A stretch of DNA of 64,000 bases, from the NCBI GenBank assembly GCA_964404745.1, contig CAYOLG010000023.1, positions 1 through 64,000 of the forward strand, in the 5' to 3' direction. Of this stretch, positions 9,787 through 17,955 are shown in pieces (the stretch's first letter is position 1; the number at the start of each line of letters is the position of its first letter). Position numbers and translations under genes: made by a program. Under the pieces are notes generated by a model. It was not told the origin of the DNA, did not search any database, and was given only the letters and a program-made list of their open reading frames with translations. The stretch is from Pelagisphaera sp964404745 (GTDB lineage: Bacteria > Verrucomicrobiota > Verrucomicrobiia > Opitutales > Opitutaceae).

Positions 9787-9871
9787 GCTCAGGTGGTGGA
9801 ATTGGTAGACACGCATGATTCAGGTTCATGTGCCGAGAGGTGTGGGGGTTCGAGTCCCCCCCTGAGCACCA
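9787..9871 (+). tRNA. tRNA-Leu (anticodon CAG)
   Basis: Complete class II tRNA of 85 nt. Acceptor stem GCTCAGG (9787-9793) pairs with CCTGAGC (9861-9867), then A and an encoded CCA. D-arm region TGGTGGAATTGGTAGACACGC, anticodon stem CATGA/TCATG around loop TTCAGGT (anticodon CAG), a long variable arm and T-loop GTTCGAGTC. It reads CUG leucine codons. Confidence 0.95.
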
Positions 9872-9875
9872 GATG

Positions 9876-9894
9876 CGTTGATCATCAACGTTTT
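9876..9894 (+). terminator. Short hairpin plus T-run after tRNA-Leu
   Basis: CGTTGAT/ATCAACG with a minimal loop is followed by TTTT directly after the tRNA 3' end. A weak factor-independent terminator is plausible. The rest of the gap to 10139 (about 245 bp) shows nothing I can name. Confidence 0.45.
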
Positions 9895-10139
9895 AAGCTA
9901 TCGCTTAGTGAGGGGCGACAACCCCTTCCAGTCAGTCAGAAAGAGAAATTCTCAAGTAGCTGCTTAACAAGCGTTTGCGAAATTTCCACTTTCATGAGTC
10001 ACGGCCCAATTCTAGGATTTGCTAAATCGAATTAGCAAATTCGGGGAATCGTCTCGATGCGAATGCCAGATCCTGACGATATCTAATTACTTGGGTACTG
10101 TAAAAGTGACTACCGCTCCAAACCGCTTTTTGGGCGCTT

Positions 10140-10832
10140 TCACAAACAATCCGCTATCGCATTCAACTTATCGATCAGGAGGGGTATTCTAGCCTGGCTA
10201 CCCGCGTCCGGAGGCAGATGCGCTGGAAGAGCCTCCACAAAGCGGTCCTCCTTTAGTAGCTTCGCTACTTCCGCTGCAACATACATTAGAAGCGACGTCC
10301 CCTGCTCCTTAATCTCTTGCAGCAACAAGTCATTCCCATCGACGATCGCAATGATATCCTCCAAATCGCGACTGCCGAGATAGTCTCCTCTCCCCCTGTC
10401 ATTGAATGCCGCCAACTTGGTGGCAACAAATGAAGCAGGCGAGACGACCCTGATGGTCTCGCCATCTACCTCCAACTCCTTGGCATTCTCGAGGGCATGG
10501 TCGAACCACATCGTATTGAGACCAAGAAAGGAAGCCCCCACCGGCATAACGTCTACGATGAGCGTATTGAATTTCCACCGACAGAGCGGAGCTCCTTGCT
10601 CAATATCGTTGACGAAGCCTCTTGCCCTCAAACGATCTTCGAAGCTCGAATAGCTCTTACGCGACAGGACCTCTACGATGATATCGACATCGTTCGTGGG
10701 ACGTATCGGCGTCAATTCCGGGTTGTCTAGCAATAGTCCAACAATAGAGCCGCCGGTAAAAGCATAGTCCACCTTCAACGCGTCAAGCTCTCTAGCGAGC
10801 GACTTCAAACTGGCGACAGGAACTTCAGCCAT
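10140..10832 (-). CDS. AbiEii-like nucleotidyltransferase (toxin-like)
   Basis: 230-residue protein with the nucleotidyltransferase signature: GGS (FTGGSIVG) followed by TNDVDIIVE, the paired Asp motif that binds metal and NTP. This is the layout of AbiEii/AbiGii-type toxins and related nucleotidyltransferases that modify tRNA or proteins. The frame is open to 11129, but the ATG at 10832 gives the family-like N-terminus (MAEVPVASLK) and overlaps the upstream helix-turn-helix gene by 8 bp, so translation is probably coupled. It has a central Arg-rich segment (NDRGRGDYLGSRDLED) and a helical C-terminus. The toxin role is inferred from pairing and operator. Confidence 0.75.
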   Translation of the reverse strand: MAEVPVASLKSLARELDALKVDYAFTGGSIVGLLLDNPELTPIRPTNDVDIIVEVLSRKSYSSFEDRLRARGFVNDIEQGAPLCRWKFNTLIVDVMPVGASFLGLNTMWFDHALENAKELEVDGETIRVVSPASFVATKLAAFNDRGRGDYLGSRDLEDIIAIVDGNDLLLQEIKEQGTSLLMYVAAEVAKLLKEDRFVEALPAHLPPDAGSQARIPLLIDKLNAIADCL

Positions 10833-11340
10833 CGCCCAATATTCGTTTGTCGAACTCTTCAATCGCGGCTTTGCGCTCGCGAGCTCTCCCAAGTCTAATC
10901 GCATCAACCAATGCGAGATAATCGTAAAGACCCGAATCCTTTGCGGCAGCCTCCGGAACAGACCTGTAGAGCGGCGCAACGGCCGGTCCGCGAGTGCTAC
11001 CCTTGGGATGAGCCCATACCGGCACCGAGCCGTCAATCGTTTTGAACGTTCCTTCGAAAACAGGCGCCGCCCAAGCCGTAGGCATACCCCGGGCTGGCTC
11101 GCCCTCCTTGGCAGGAAATACGTGGGCAATTCCAGAAACTATAAAATTGCGCAGAGCTTGCCGCACAACGCGACGACCTTCCGGAAATACCAAGCCACCT
11201 TCCCTGAGTCTCCTAATGGCTCCGTGCACCTCAGAAGCGCTCATTCCCAGCTCGGGAGCCAAGACGGCATAGGGGCAGGAATCCGCCCCCTCTGAAAGGA
11301 GCTTCAAAGCAACCACTACATCTTGGGGTTTCATCGCCAT
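10825..11340 (-). CDS. Winged helix-turn-helix regulator paired with nucleotidyltransferase (antitoxin-like)
   Basis: 171-residue protein. Residues 1-60 form a MarR-like winged helix (LAPELGMSASEVHGAIRRLREGGLV); the C-terminal part contains WAHPKGSTRGPAVAPLY and ends in a charged helix. It precedes and overlaps the nucleotidyltransferase gene, as AbiEi-type or other antitoxins do. A 26-bp perfect palindrome begins 7 bp upstream of its ATG, a strong sign of autoregulation. Function as antitoxin is inference. Confidence 0.7.
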   Translation of the reverse strand: MAMKPQDVVVALKLLSEGADSCPYAVLAPELGMSASEVHGAIRRLREGGLVFPEGRRVVRQALRNFIVSGIAHVFPAKEGEPARGMPTAWAAPVFEGTFKTIDGSVPVWAHPKGSTRGPAVAPLYRSVPEAAAKDSGLYDYLALVDAIRLGRARERKAAIEEFDKRILGDG

Positions 11341-11347
11341 TATTCAA

Positions 11348-11373
11348 TATTCGCTATTCGCGAATAGCGAATA
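11348..11373. promoter_or_regulatory. 26-bp palindromic operator of the HTH/nucleotidyltransferase operon
   Basis: A perfect, loop-free palindrome. Each half holds TATTCG twice as a direct repeat (TATTCG-C-TATTCG, then its inverse), so two dimers could bind side by side. It lies immediately upstream of the ATG at 11340, where a bound repressor would block transcription or translation start. Confidence 0.75.
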
Positions 11374-11534
11374 GTCAAGTGGAAACACTCGAATAAACCA
11401 AGATCACAATGAAACACACCTCGCCTCATATCCCAAGATTCCCATACCCGATTTGCTAACTATTTGCTGGAATCAGTTCCTTTCGTTGCCTCTGCCTGCA
11501 TCTCCAGGAAAATCCGGCTGACATCAAGGCCCTG

Positions 11535-11966
11535 ATGAGCAACATCAATCGAAAACATATGGCTCTGAGAAAAACCATGTTTCGTCTAGTCCTCGGGATA
11601 TTCCTATTTCTTGCTGGAGTAGCTCATCTCATTATCCCTTCTGAATTTCTGGCTCAAGTGCCACCTTGGCTGCCCTTGGACAGCTACTTCGTGATCATCG
11701 CTTCCGGTATCGTGGAAATCATTCTAGGACTGGCTCTGGCCTTTGAAAGAAAACGACGCGCCCTGGTGTGCTGGATCGTGGCCGTCTTCTTTGTCGCCAT
11801 CTTCCCCGGCAATCTTTCGCAATACATGAATCAGGTCGACGCATTCGGCCTGACCACCGACAGCGCCCGTTTTACTCGTTTGTTCTTTCAGCCTGTTTTA
11901 ATAATTTGCGCCCTTTGGGCGACCGATGCATGGGCGTCTCTGCGAGATAAGGAGAAGGCCGTATGA
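11535..11966 (+). CDS. DoxX-family membrane protein
   Basis: 143-residue inner-membrane protein with four predicted membrane segments. The N-terminal FRLVLGIFLFLAGVAHL and the FPGNLSQY segment before the last helices fit the DoxX/DoxD-like family, a poorly defined group linked to quinone or thiosulfate metabolism and stress. An alternative start is the ATG at 11559. The stop overlaps the ATG of a 32-codon frame by 4 bp. Confidence 0.75.
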   Translation: MSNINRKHMALRKTMFRLVLGIFLFLAGVAHLIIPSEFLAQVPPWLPLDSYFVIIASGIVEIILGLALAFERKRRALVCWIVAVFFVAIFPGNLSQYMNQVDAFGLTTDSARFTRLFFQPVLIICALWATDAWASLRDKEKAV

Positions 11967-12061
11967 TTTCGACTTGGATTGGGGTTTTTTTGGTTCTTCT
12001 CATACATGCGTTCGCGGCTGAAAATCTACTTTGTTGGCTCGCTGCTTACGGCGACCGGTGA
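11963..12061 (+). CDS. Short signal-peptide-like ORF, possible gene remnant
   Basis: 32 codons overlapping the doxX stop in an ATGA. The peptide starts MISTWIGVFLVLLIHAFAAE, which reads as a signal peptide with an Ala-x-Ala cleavage site, then ends 12 residues later. It could be a decayed secreted-protein gene or a very small exported peptide. The remaining sequence up to the sulfatase at 12239 shows no continuing frame. Confidence 0.3.
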   Translation: MISTWIGVFLVLLIHAFAAENLLCWLAAYGDR

Positions 12062-12238
12062 AGCGACCGATGCTCTTGCTTGCCCGATCGATCCAAGCAA
12101 CGACCCGACAAACTCAGGATCGATCCGACACTCTCCGAAAGATGATTATCGATACGAAGACGTTCCCCCAATGAAGTCCTGATACAGCCTAAGCCTCGTA
12201 AACTACTCCAAAAAAGCAACTACACCCTCCTATATCCT

Positions 12239-13606
12239 ATGAACCCTACGAATAGACGTCACTTCTTAAAGACCGCCACCGCTGGAGCTATTGCCGCTGG
12301 CTTGAGCCCAAATTTTAGCATCGCCCAAGAAGCGGGCCGCAAAAAGCCCAACGTCGTCATCCTCTTCATCGACGATCTTGGCTATGGGGATATTGCCTGC
12401 TTCGGCAACCCGCGCATCCCCACCCCGCACATCGACTCGCTCGCCGCTCGCGGGGCCAAGTGCACAATGTCCTACATCACCAATCCGCCATGCTGTCCAA
12501 GCCGTTGCAGTCTCATGACTGGTATGTACGCGCAGCGCTTCGGCAAATCGGGTATGTCTCGCGGACTACCCATTCCCAACGATCACCCCACCATGGGCGA
12601 ATTCATGCGCGATGCTGGCTACACAACCGGGCAGATCGGCAAATGGGATATCGGCGATAATAGCCAAGGCCCCCACCAGCGTGGTTTCTCGGAAGTAGCC
12701 AAGAGCGCCCCCGGAAATCAATACGATCGCGAAAATGAAGACGGCAGCTACGCCTACCTCACCGATCTGGACGGCGACTACATGGCCGAATTCGTCAACC
12801 GAAATGCCGCTCGCACGACGAGCTCAGGGCAGGCCAAACCGTTCTTCCTCTACTTCTCGCCCTTCGCCGTTCACTCGAACGTGAAAAGTACTCCCCAGCA
12901 CTATCGCGACCGAATACCCGGCGGCGATGGAACCGCCTACGAGGGAGCGGTCGTGGCGGTTGACGACGCCGTGGGCAAATTGCTCGAGCAACTCAAGAAG
13001 CACGACCTTGAAAACGACACGCTCATTTTCTTTACGGGCGATAACGGAGCCAATCGCTCTCACGGCGGTTCTTCCGAGCCGTACCGCGGCGGCAAAGGCA
13101 GAGATACCCAGCAAGAAGGCTGGGTCCACACACCCACCATTATCACCTGGCCTGGCACTGTTCCCGCAGGCGTCACCTACGAAGGCAAAACCGCTACCAT
13201 CGATTTTTACGCTACCATGGCCGCGGCTATCGGCAAGCCCCTGCCCGATCGTTGTGATGGCGTCAATCTGCTGCCTTATCTCAAAGGGGAGAAGCAAGGC
13301 GACGCCCACGAGTATATTTTCTGGCACAACGCCGATCCCACGGACGAACCGCGTCGCAATCTATACGCGGTGCGTTGGAAGGACTGGCGCATGGTCAAAG
13401 GCTTGTACTACTGGCAGCTATACGATCTTAAGAAGGATCCCAAAGAAATGACGGACCTAGCCCGAAAGCATCCCGACGTAGTCCGACACCTCCGCGGACG
13501 ATACAACGATTTCATCAACACCCTACCGCCACTCAAGCCCAGCGCGAACTACAAAGGCGGCGGGCAAGTCCCTAAAGGCTGGGGTTGGCACTACAGCAAG
13601 GGATAA
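12239..13606 (+). CDS. Tat-exported type I sulfatase
   Basis: 455-residue S1 sulfatase, hydrolysing sulfate esters of a glycan or other substrate outside the cytoplasm. Residues 1-30 are a twin-arginine signal (NRRHFLKTA). The formylglycine motif is C85-C-P-S-R89, within NPPCCPSRCSLMTG. Metal-site residues are seen in FIDDLGYGD near the N-terminus and FFTGDNGAN in the middle. A second sulfatase starts 12 bp downstream, suggesting an operon. The substrate cannot be fixed from sequence. Confidence 0.9.
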   Translation: MNPTNRRHFLKTATAGAIAAGLSPNFSIAQEAGRKKPNVVILFIDDLGYGDIACFGNPRIPTPHIDSLAARGAKCTMSYITNPPCCPSRCSLMTGMYAQRFGKSGMSRGLPIPNDHPTMGEFMRDAGYTTGQIGKWDIGDNSQGPHQRGFSEVAKSAPGNQYDRENEDGSYAYLTDLDGDYMAEFVNRNAARTTSSGQAKPFFLYFSPFAVHSNVKSTPQHYRDRIPGGDGTAYEGAVVAVDDAVGKLLEQLKKHDLENDTLIFFTGDNGANRSHGGSSEPYRGGKGRDTQQEGWVHTPTIITWPGTVPAGVTYEGKTATIDFYATMAAAIGKPLPDRCDGVNLLPYLKGEKQGDAHEYIFWHNADPTDEPRRNLYAVRWKDWRMVKGLYYWQLYDLKKDPKEMTDLARKHPDVVRHLRGRYNDFINTLPPLKPSANYKGGGQVPKGWGWHYSKG

Positions 13607-13618
13607 AAACTCGACCCT

Positions 13619-15271
13619 ATGAACTTCATTCAGACAAAGAGAATCGCCTGCTCGATTCTCGCTCTACTGGTTTCTCAAGGCCTCTTCGCCGTGCAGCCAA
13701 ACATCATCGTCTTCCTTACGGACGACCAAGACAAGGAGTCAATCGGCGCCTATGGCGGAAACGTCTGGACGCCCAACTTGGATCGCATGGCTCGCGAAGG
13801 CATGCTCTTCCATAATGGATTCGTCACCAGCACGGTCTGCACGCCATCGCGCTATTCTTTCCTAACCGGACGCTACGCGAGCCGCTCTACCTCCGAGCCA
13901 TTCCTGCACGAGAATCAAGATGGTCACCAAGCCTTCCCCGCGTTCAACATGGGGCTCGAGCCGGATAATCTAAACGTCGCTGGCGTTCTGTCTAGGGCAG
14001 GCTATCGAACCGGCTTCGTTGGCAAGTACCACGCTAGCGGTATCGAAAGTTTGAGGACGGAATCGGACTATAAAGCGTGGGGCCTGAAATACATCCCCCG
14101 GAATGCAAAGCGTTCTTCTGAATTGAGCGCCGCCTTCCGCCACAACGAGATCCAATACCGCAAGCTGCTCACATCACGAGGATTCCATTGGGCCAAGAAC
14201 ATCTACTTGGGTAATATGGAGAAACCCTACTCGGAGCACAACTTGGAATGGACTATCGACGCTGGGCTAGAGTTTATCGAAGACAGCGTCAAATCCAGCA
14301 GCGGTCAGCCATTCTATTTACACCTTTGCACCACGCTCGTCCATGGGCCGGACCGTTCTTGGAGTCGTTCGATTGGCGAACCGCTCGTCTCCGGTTCCGG
14401 CTTGGAGAAAGAAGCGATTCAACCGGAGGGCATGTTGACGCGCAAAGCGATTCTTGATGAGTTATCGAAGCGGGGGCTCGATCCAGATAAAGGGCACGCC
14501 GGCTACTCATGGATCGATGCGGGCGTTGGGGCTGTCTTGGCCAAACTCGAGAAGCTCCGCATCGACGACAACACCCTGCTCGTTTTTACCGCCGATCACG
14601 GCTCGAGGCAAAAAGGTTCCCTGTTTGACGCGGACGGCGCCTCCGTCCCGTTCATAATGCGATGGCCTGGCAAGATTGCCGCAGGAATCGAAAGTCGAGA
14701 CCTCGTTCAAAGTATCGATATTGTGGCGACAGCATTCGACATTGGCAATGCGACGATTCCCGCAGAATACGAACTAGACGGAAAAAGCCTTGCTCCTCTG
14801 TTCGGAGGGAAAGTGCCCGAAAGCTGGAGGAATCACGTGTACTTGGAACTCGGATTCGGTCGAGCGATTCGCACCCATGAGTACAAATACATTTCAGTAC
14901 GGTACCCCGAAGAGCATCTGAGCGTCATCCGAAAATCAAAGCCTGAGAACCTGCCCAAAGTCATGGCTCCCTTGAACCGGGCAGGCATCGGAACGCGCGG
15001 ATCCGCTAATCCGAATTTCTATTACGAAGACGCGCTATTCCGTATCGACCGCGATGGGAATGAGCGCAAAAACCTAATCGACGATCCCGAATCGCGAAGC
15101 GCCTTGCAGCAGCTGCGATCTATGCTGGCTCAAACGGTCCAAACCACCGGGCGTCCCTACGGCGAATTCGTTTCCGGCGGAAACGCGACAAGCCCCGGGC
15201 AGGTTGAATCGCAGCAAAAGCTCGTGCGAAAGATAAGGATACAGGGGAAGAAGGTCACTCTCCCGGAATAG
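13619..15271 (+). CDS. Secreted type I sulfatase
   Basis: 550-residue S1 sulfatase with a Sec signal peptide (ILALLVSQGLFA) instead of Tat. The formylglycine motif is C74-T-P-S-R78; metal-site blocks FLTDDQDKE and FTADHGSRQ are present. It starts 12 bp after the preceding sulfatase and is probably co-transcribed, so the two may remove different sulfates from the same polymer. The C-terminus is basic. Confidence 0.9.
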   Translation: MNFIQTKRIACSILALLVSQGLFAVQPNIIVFLTDDQDKESIGAYGGNVWTPNLDRMAREGMLFHNGFVTSTVCTPSRYSFLTGRYASRSTSEPFLHENQDGHQAFPAFNMGLEPDNLNVAGVLSRAGYRTGFVGKYHASGIESLRTESDYKAWGLKYIPRNAKRSSELSAAFRHNEIQYRKLLTSRGFHWAKNIYLGNMEKPYSEHNLEWTIDAGLEFIEDSVKSSSGQPFYLHLCTTLVHGPDRSWSRSIGEPLVSGSGLEKEAIQPEGMLTRKAILDELSKRGLDPDKGHAGYSWIDAGVGAVLAKLEKLRIDDNTLLVFTADHGSRQKGSLFDADGASVPFIMRWPGKIAAGIESRDLVQSIDIVATAFDIGNATIPAEYELDGKSLAPLFGGKVPESWRNHVYLELGFGRAIRTHEYKYISVRYPEEHLSVIRKSKPENLPKVMAPLNRAGIGTRGSANPNFYYEDALFRIDRDGNERKNLIDDPESRSALQQLRSMLAQTVQTTGRPYGEFVSGGNATSPGQVESQQKLVRKIRIQGKKVTLPE

Positions 15272-15413
15272 CCTCGCCCAATGCGCGGCGCTGCGAGCGA
15301 GCGAGCGACTCAGGATTGATCCTGCCCGAATGAACAAATTCCGGACAAACTTTCGTAAGGCTTTCACTCGAAAACTGCAGGCTCATTAACACCTTTTCTT
15401 CGTTAATACTAAC

Positions 15414-16301
15414 ATGAGCTCTATTCGTCAGAAGACCCTCGTGGTCGCTATACTCGCCATGACATCAGCCGCCTCTCAAAGCCTCGATGCCAACCGAACC
15501 ATTGCCTCATTCGAAAACCCTACCACATTGAATGACTGGGGGGTGGTGAACGACAGCGTTATGGGCGGAGTCTCCACCAGCGGCTTCCGGCAAACCGAAA
15601 ACGGCACACTCCTTTTCCAAGGGCGGCTCTCGCTAGAAAACAACGGTGGCTTCGTATCGCTCCGCAACCGCCCGCAAAACCTCGGTCTCGATGATGTTGC
15701 CGGCTTTGTTGTCCGGGCTCGCGGCGATGGTCGCTCCTATTATCTCGACCTTCGCGAAAGTCGGCAAATGACCGCGGGCTCTTTTCGAGCCAGGTTCGCC
15801 ACTACAGAAGGCGAGTGGACCGAAACCTACATTCCCGCTTCAGAGTTCGTTCGCCAATCTTTTGGTCGACCGTATCCAAATACTCCACTCAGGCCTCAAA
15901 ATATCTCTTCGATCGGCTTCACGCTTTCTGACAAAAACCCGGGACCCTTCCACCTCGAAATCGATTACGTGAAAACGGTCGCTCGTGGAGATACCAACGA
16001 TTCGTTTTCTACTGTTTCAGAAGTAGAACGCGAGTTGGACAGCACCCCGGAAGCCATCATCAATCTTGCGATAAGCCGAGGCGTACCTCTTTTCAACAGC
16101 GGCAACCCGGAGGCTTGCGCAGCCATCTATGAAATCGCTTGCCTAGCTCTTCTGGAGCGAAACGCCTTAAGCCAATCTACCAAAACTAGGATTTCCCAAT
16201 CGCTTATGGACGCGAGCCAAGCCCAGTCTTTCACTCGCCAAGCCTGGATCCTACGTTACGCCCTCGACGACGCGTTACGAGAGCTGGAAGAAATCCTTTG
16301 A
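15414..16301 (+). CDS. CIA30-family carbohydrate-binding-like secreted protein
   Basis: 295 residues with a signal peptide (about residues 1-22). Residues 25-190 match the CIA30/NDUFAF1 beta-sandwich: the opening FENPTTLNDWGVVNDSVMGG and the LDLRESRQ and EIDYVK blocks are typical. In bacteria these are extracytoplasmic proteins related to galactose-binding folds; the exact role is unclear. The last 100 residues are helical and not part of the domain. It lies between sulfatases and the Gfo/Idh gene. Confidence 0.8.
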   Translation: MSSIRQKTLVVAILAMTSAASQSLDANRTIASFENPTTLNDWGVVNDSVMGGVSTSGFRQTENGTLLFQGRLSLENNGGFVSLRNRPQNLGLDDVAGFVVRARGDGRSYYLDLRESRQMTAGSFRARFATTEGEWTETYIPASEFVRQSFGRPYPNTPLRPQNISSIGFTLSDKNPGPFHLEIDYVKTVARGDTNDSFSTVSEVERELDSTPEAIINLAISRGVPLFNSGNPEACAAIYEIACLALLERNALSQSTKTRISQSLMDASQAQSFTRQAWILRYALDDALRELEEIL

Positions 16302-16491
16302 TCCAGCTCCAATCGAGAGATTAGTTGCTAGTCGGCGAAAGCCTCCGATGGGCGAAGTTTTTCGCAACTGGATGCATCCTTAACGCAATGAGCCCCAAAC
16401 CGATACCCATTTACCCCCTTTGCGGAGCTCTTTTTATACTCGAAGAACCCGTTCGTCGTCGCTACAAACAGACACCAACCAATAATCAATT

Positions 16492-17784
16492 ATGACAGAC
16501 ACACCAACCAACCCCAATCGTAGAAATTTCCTCAAGACAGGGCTCGCTGCTTCAACACTCGCCACAATTGGAAAATCGCCCAGCCTCTTCGCCTCCAACG
16601 TCGAAGGGTCAGACAAGTTGAAAATCGGCCTGATCGGTTGCGGTGGAAGGGGCACGGCCGCAACCGTCCAATGTTGTAACGCCGCCCCAAACGTCGAGCT
16701 CTACGCTACCGCGGATTTCTTTGCAGACAAGGTAGAAGCAGCTCGGAAAAAATTCAAAGAGGGCTGGGGCAACCACAAACCTCTCGGTGAAAAAATGAAT
16801 GTAAGCCGCGAACGCGAGTTCACCGGGTTCGACGCCTACAAGAAACTGCTGGCGACTGACGTTGATGTTGTACTCATTGCCACGCAACCGGGATTCCGTC
16901 CCCTTCACTACGATGCTGCGGTAAGAGCGGGCAAACACGTTTTCATGGAGAAGCCTGTGGCGGTGGATCCCGTTGGCGTCCGAAAAGTTATCGAGTCATC
17001 GAAGCTCGCTAAGCAGAAAGGCCTGAGCGTAGTTGCCGGTACGCAACGCCGCCACATGCCTAGCTATCTCGAGACTATGGAGCGAATCCGCGATGGAGAG
17101 ATTGGAGAACTCCGCGGCGGCGACTGCTATTGGAATTGGGGGCGGAAGATTGGCCAGAACTCTCAAAATCCAAAATGGTCGGAAATGGAATTCCAAATAC
17201 GCAACTGGTACTTCCATTGCTGGGGCTCCGGCGACTGCTTGGTCGAGCAAGCCATCCATCAAATCGACGTTATGAATTGGGCATTCGGCGGTCCTCCGGT
17301 ATCAGCACTGGGAATGGGCGGCATCATGATCGAGCACGAATTTGGAAACATCTACGACCATTTCGCTATCGTTTATGAATACGAAAGCGGAGCCCGCGTA
17401 ACCGCCATGGCTAGCCAGATCCCTGGCTCTTCTACTCGAATCGGACAGAATATCGTTGGTTCGCTGGGCAGCTCGAATGGCGAGAGCATTTCCGGAAAGA
17501 AGTCATGGAAGTACAAGGGCCCGGTTGTCGACGGACAAGAGCAGGAGCATGTCGACTTCATCAACAGCATTCGCGGATCGGGCAAGTATCTAAATCATGG
17601 CAAGCGCATCGCCGAATCGACTCTGACGGCAATAATAGGCAGAATGTCCGCCTACACCGGTCGCGAGCTTCGATTTGACTGGGCCTTGAACCGATCGCAA
17701 CTGGATTTGACCCCAGCAAAATGGGAAAAGGGCCCCAATAAAATACCGGCTCGCCCCATTCCAGGCCAAGAGCCGTTGGTCTAG
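16492..17784 (+). CDS. Tat-exported Gfo/Idh/MocA-family oxidoreductase
   Basis: 430 residues. A Tat signal (NRRNFLKTG) is followed by a Rossmann fold (IGLIGCGGRGTA near residue 45) and the conserved EKPVAVDP block that contains the family's catalytic Lys. These enzymes oxidise or reduce sugars or sugar acids with a tightly bound NAD(P); Tat export fits folding with cofactor before secretion. Neighbouring sulfatases suggest a part in glycan processing. A hairpin terminator follows the stop. Confidence 0.9.
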   Translation: MTDTPTNPNRRNFLKTGLAASTLATIGKSPSLFASNVEGSDKLKIGLIGCGGRGTAATVQCCNAAPNVELYATADFFADKVEAARKKFKEGWGNHKPLGEKMNVSREREFTGFDAYKKLLATDVDVVLIATQPGFRPLHYDAAVRAGKHVFMEKPVAVDPVGVRKVIESSKLAKQKGLSVVAGTQRRHMPSYLETMERIRDGEIGELRGGDCYWNWGRKIGQNSQNPKWSEMEFQIRNWYFHCWGSGDCLVEQAIHQIDVMNWAFGGPPVSALGMGGIMIEHEFGNIYDHFAIVYEYESGARVTAMASQIPGSSTRIGQNIVGSLGSSNGESISGKKSWKYKGPVVDGQEQEHVDFINSIRGSGKYLNHGKRIAESTLTAIIGRMSAYTGRELRFDWALNRSQLDLTPAKWEKGPNKIPARPIPGQEPLV

Positions 17785-17800
17785 CCAGCTTGCGAGGAAA

Positions 17801-17838
17801 CCCTCTAAGGAACCCGTCAACGCGTGTTCCTTAGAGGG
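17801..17838 (+). terminator. Hairpin terminator after the Gfo/Idh gene
   Basis: A 13-bp perfect stem (CCCTCTAAGGAAC / GTTCCTTAGAGGG) with a 12-nt loop lies 17 bp after the stop at 17784, followed by a pyrimidine-rich tract. It separates this gene from the convergent sulfatase. Confidence 0.7.
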
Positions 17839-17955
17839 CTTCTATCCTTACAAGATTTTAATTACACACTGAAATCAGTCAGTTGAGGTCGCAATTGAGC
17901 TCAAGCGGTTCCGCCCTTCTTTCGCTATTTTCATAGCAGTACAGATTTCCCCGCT

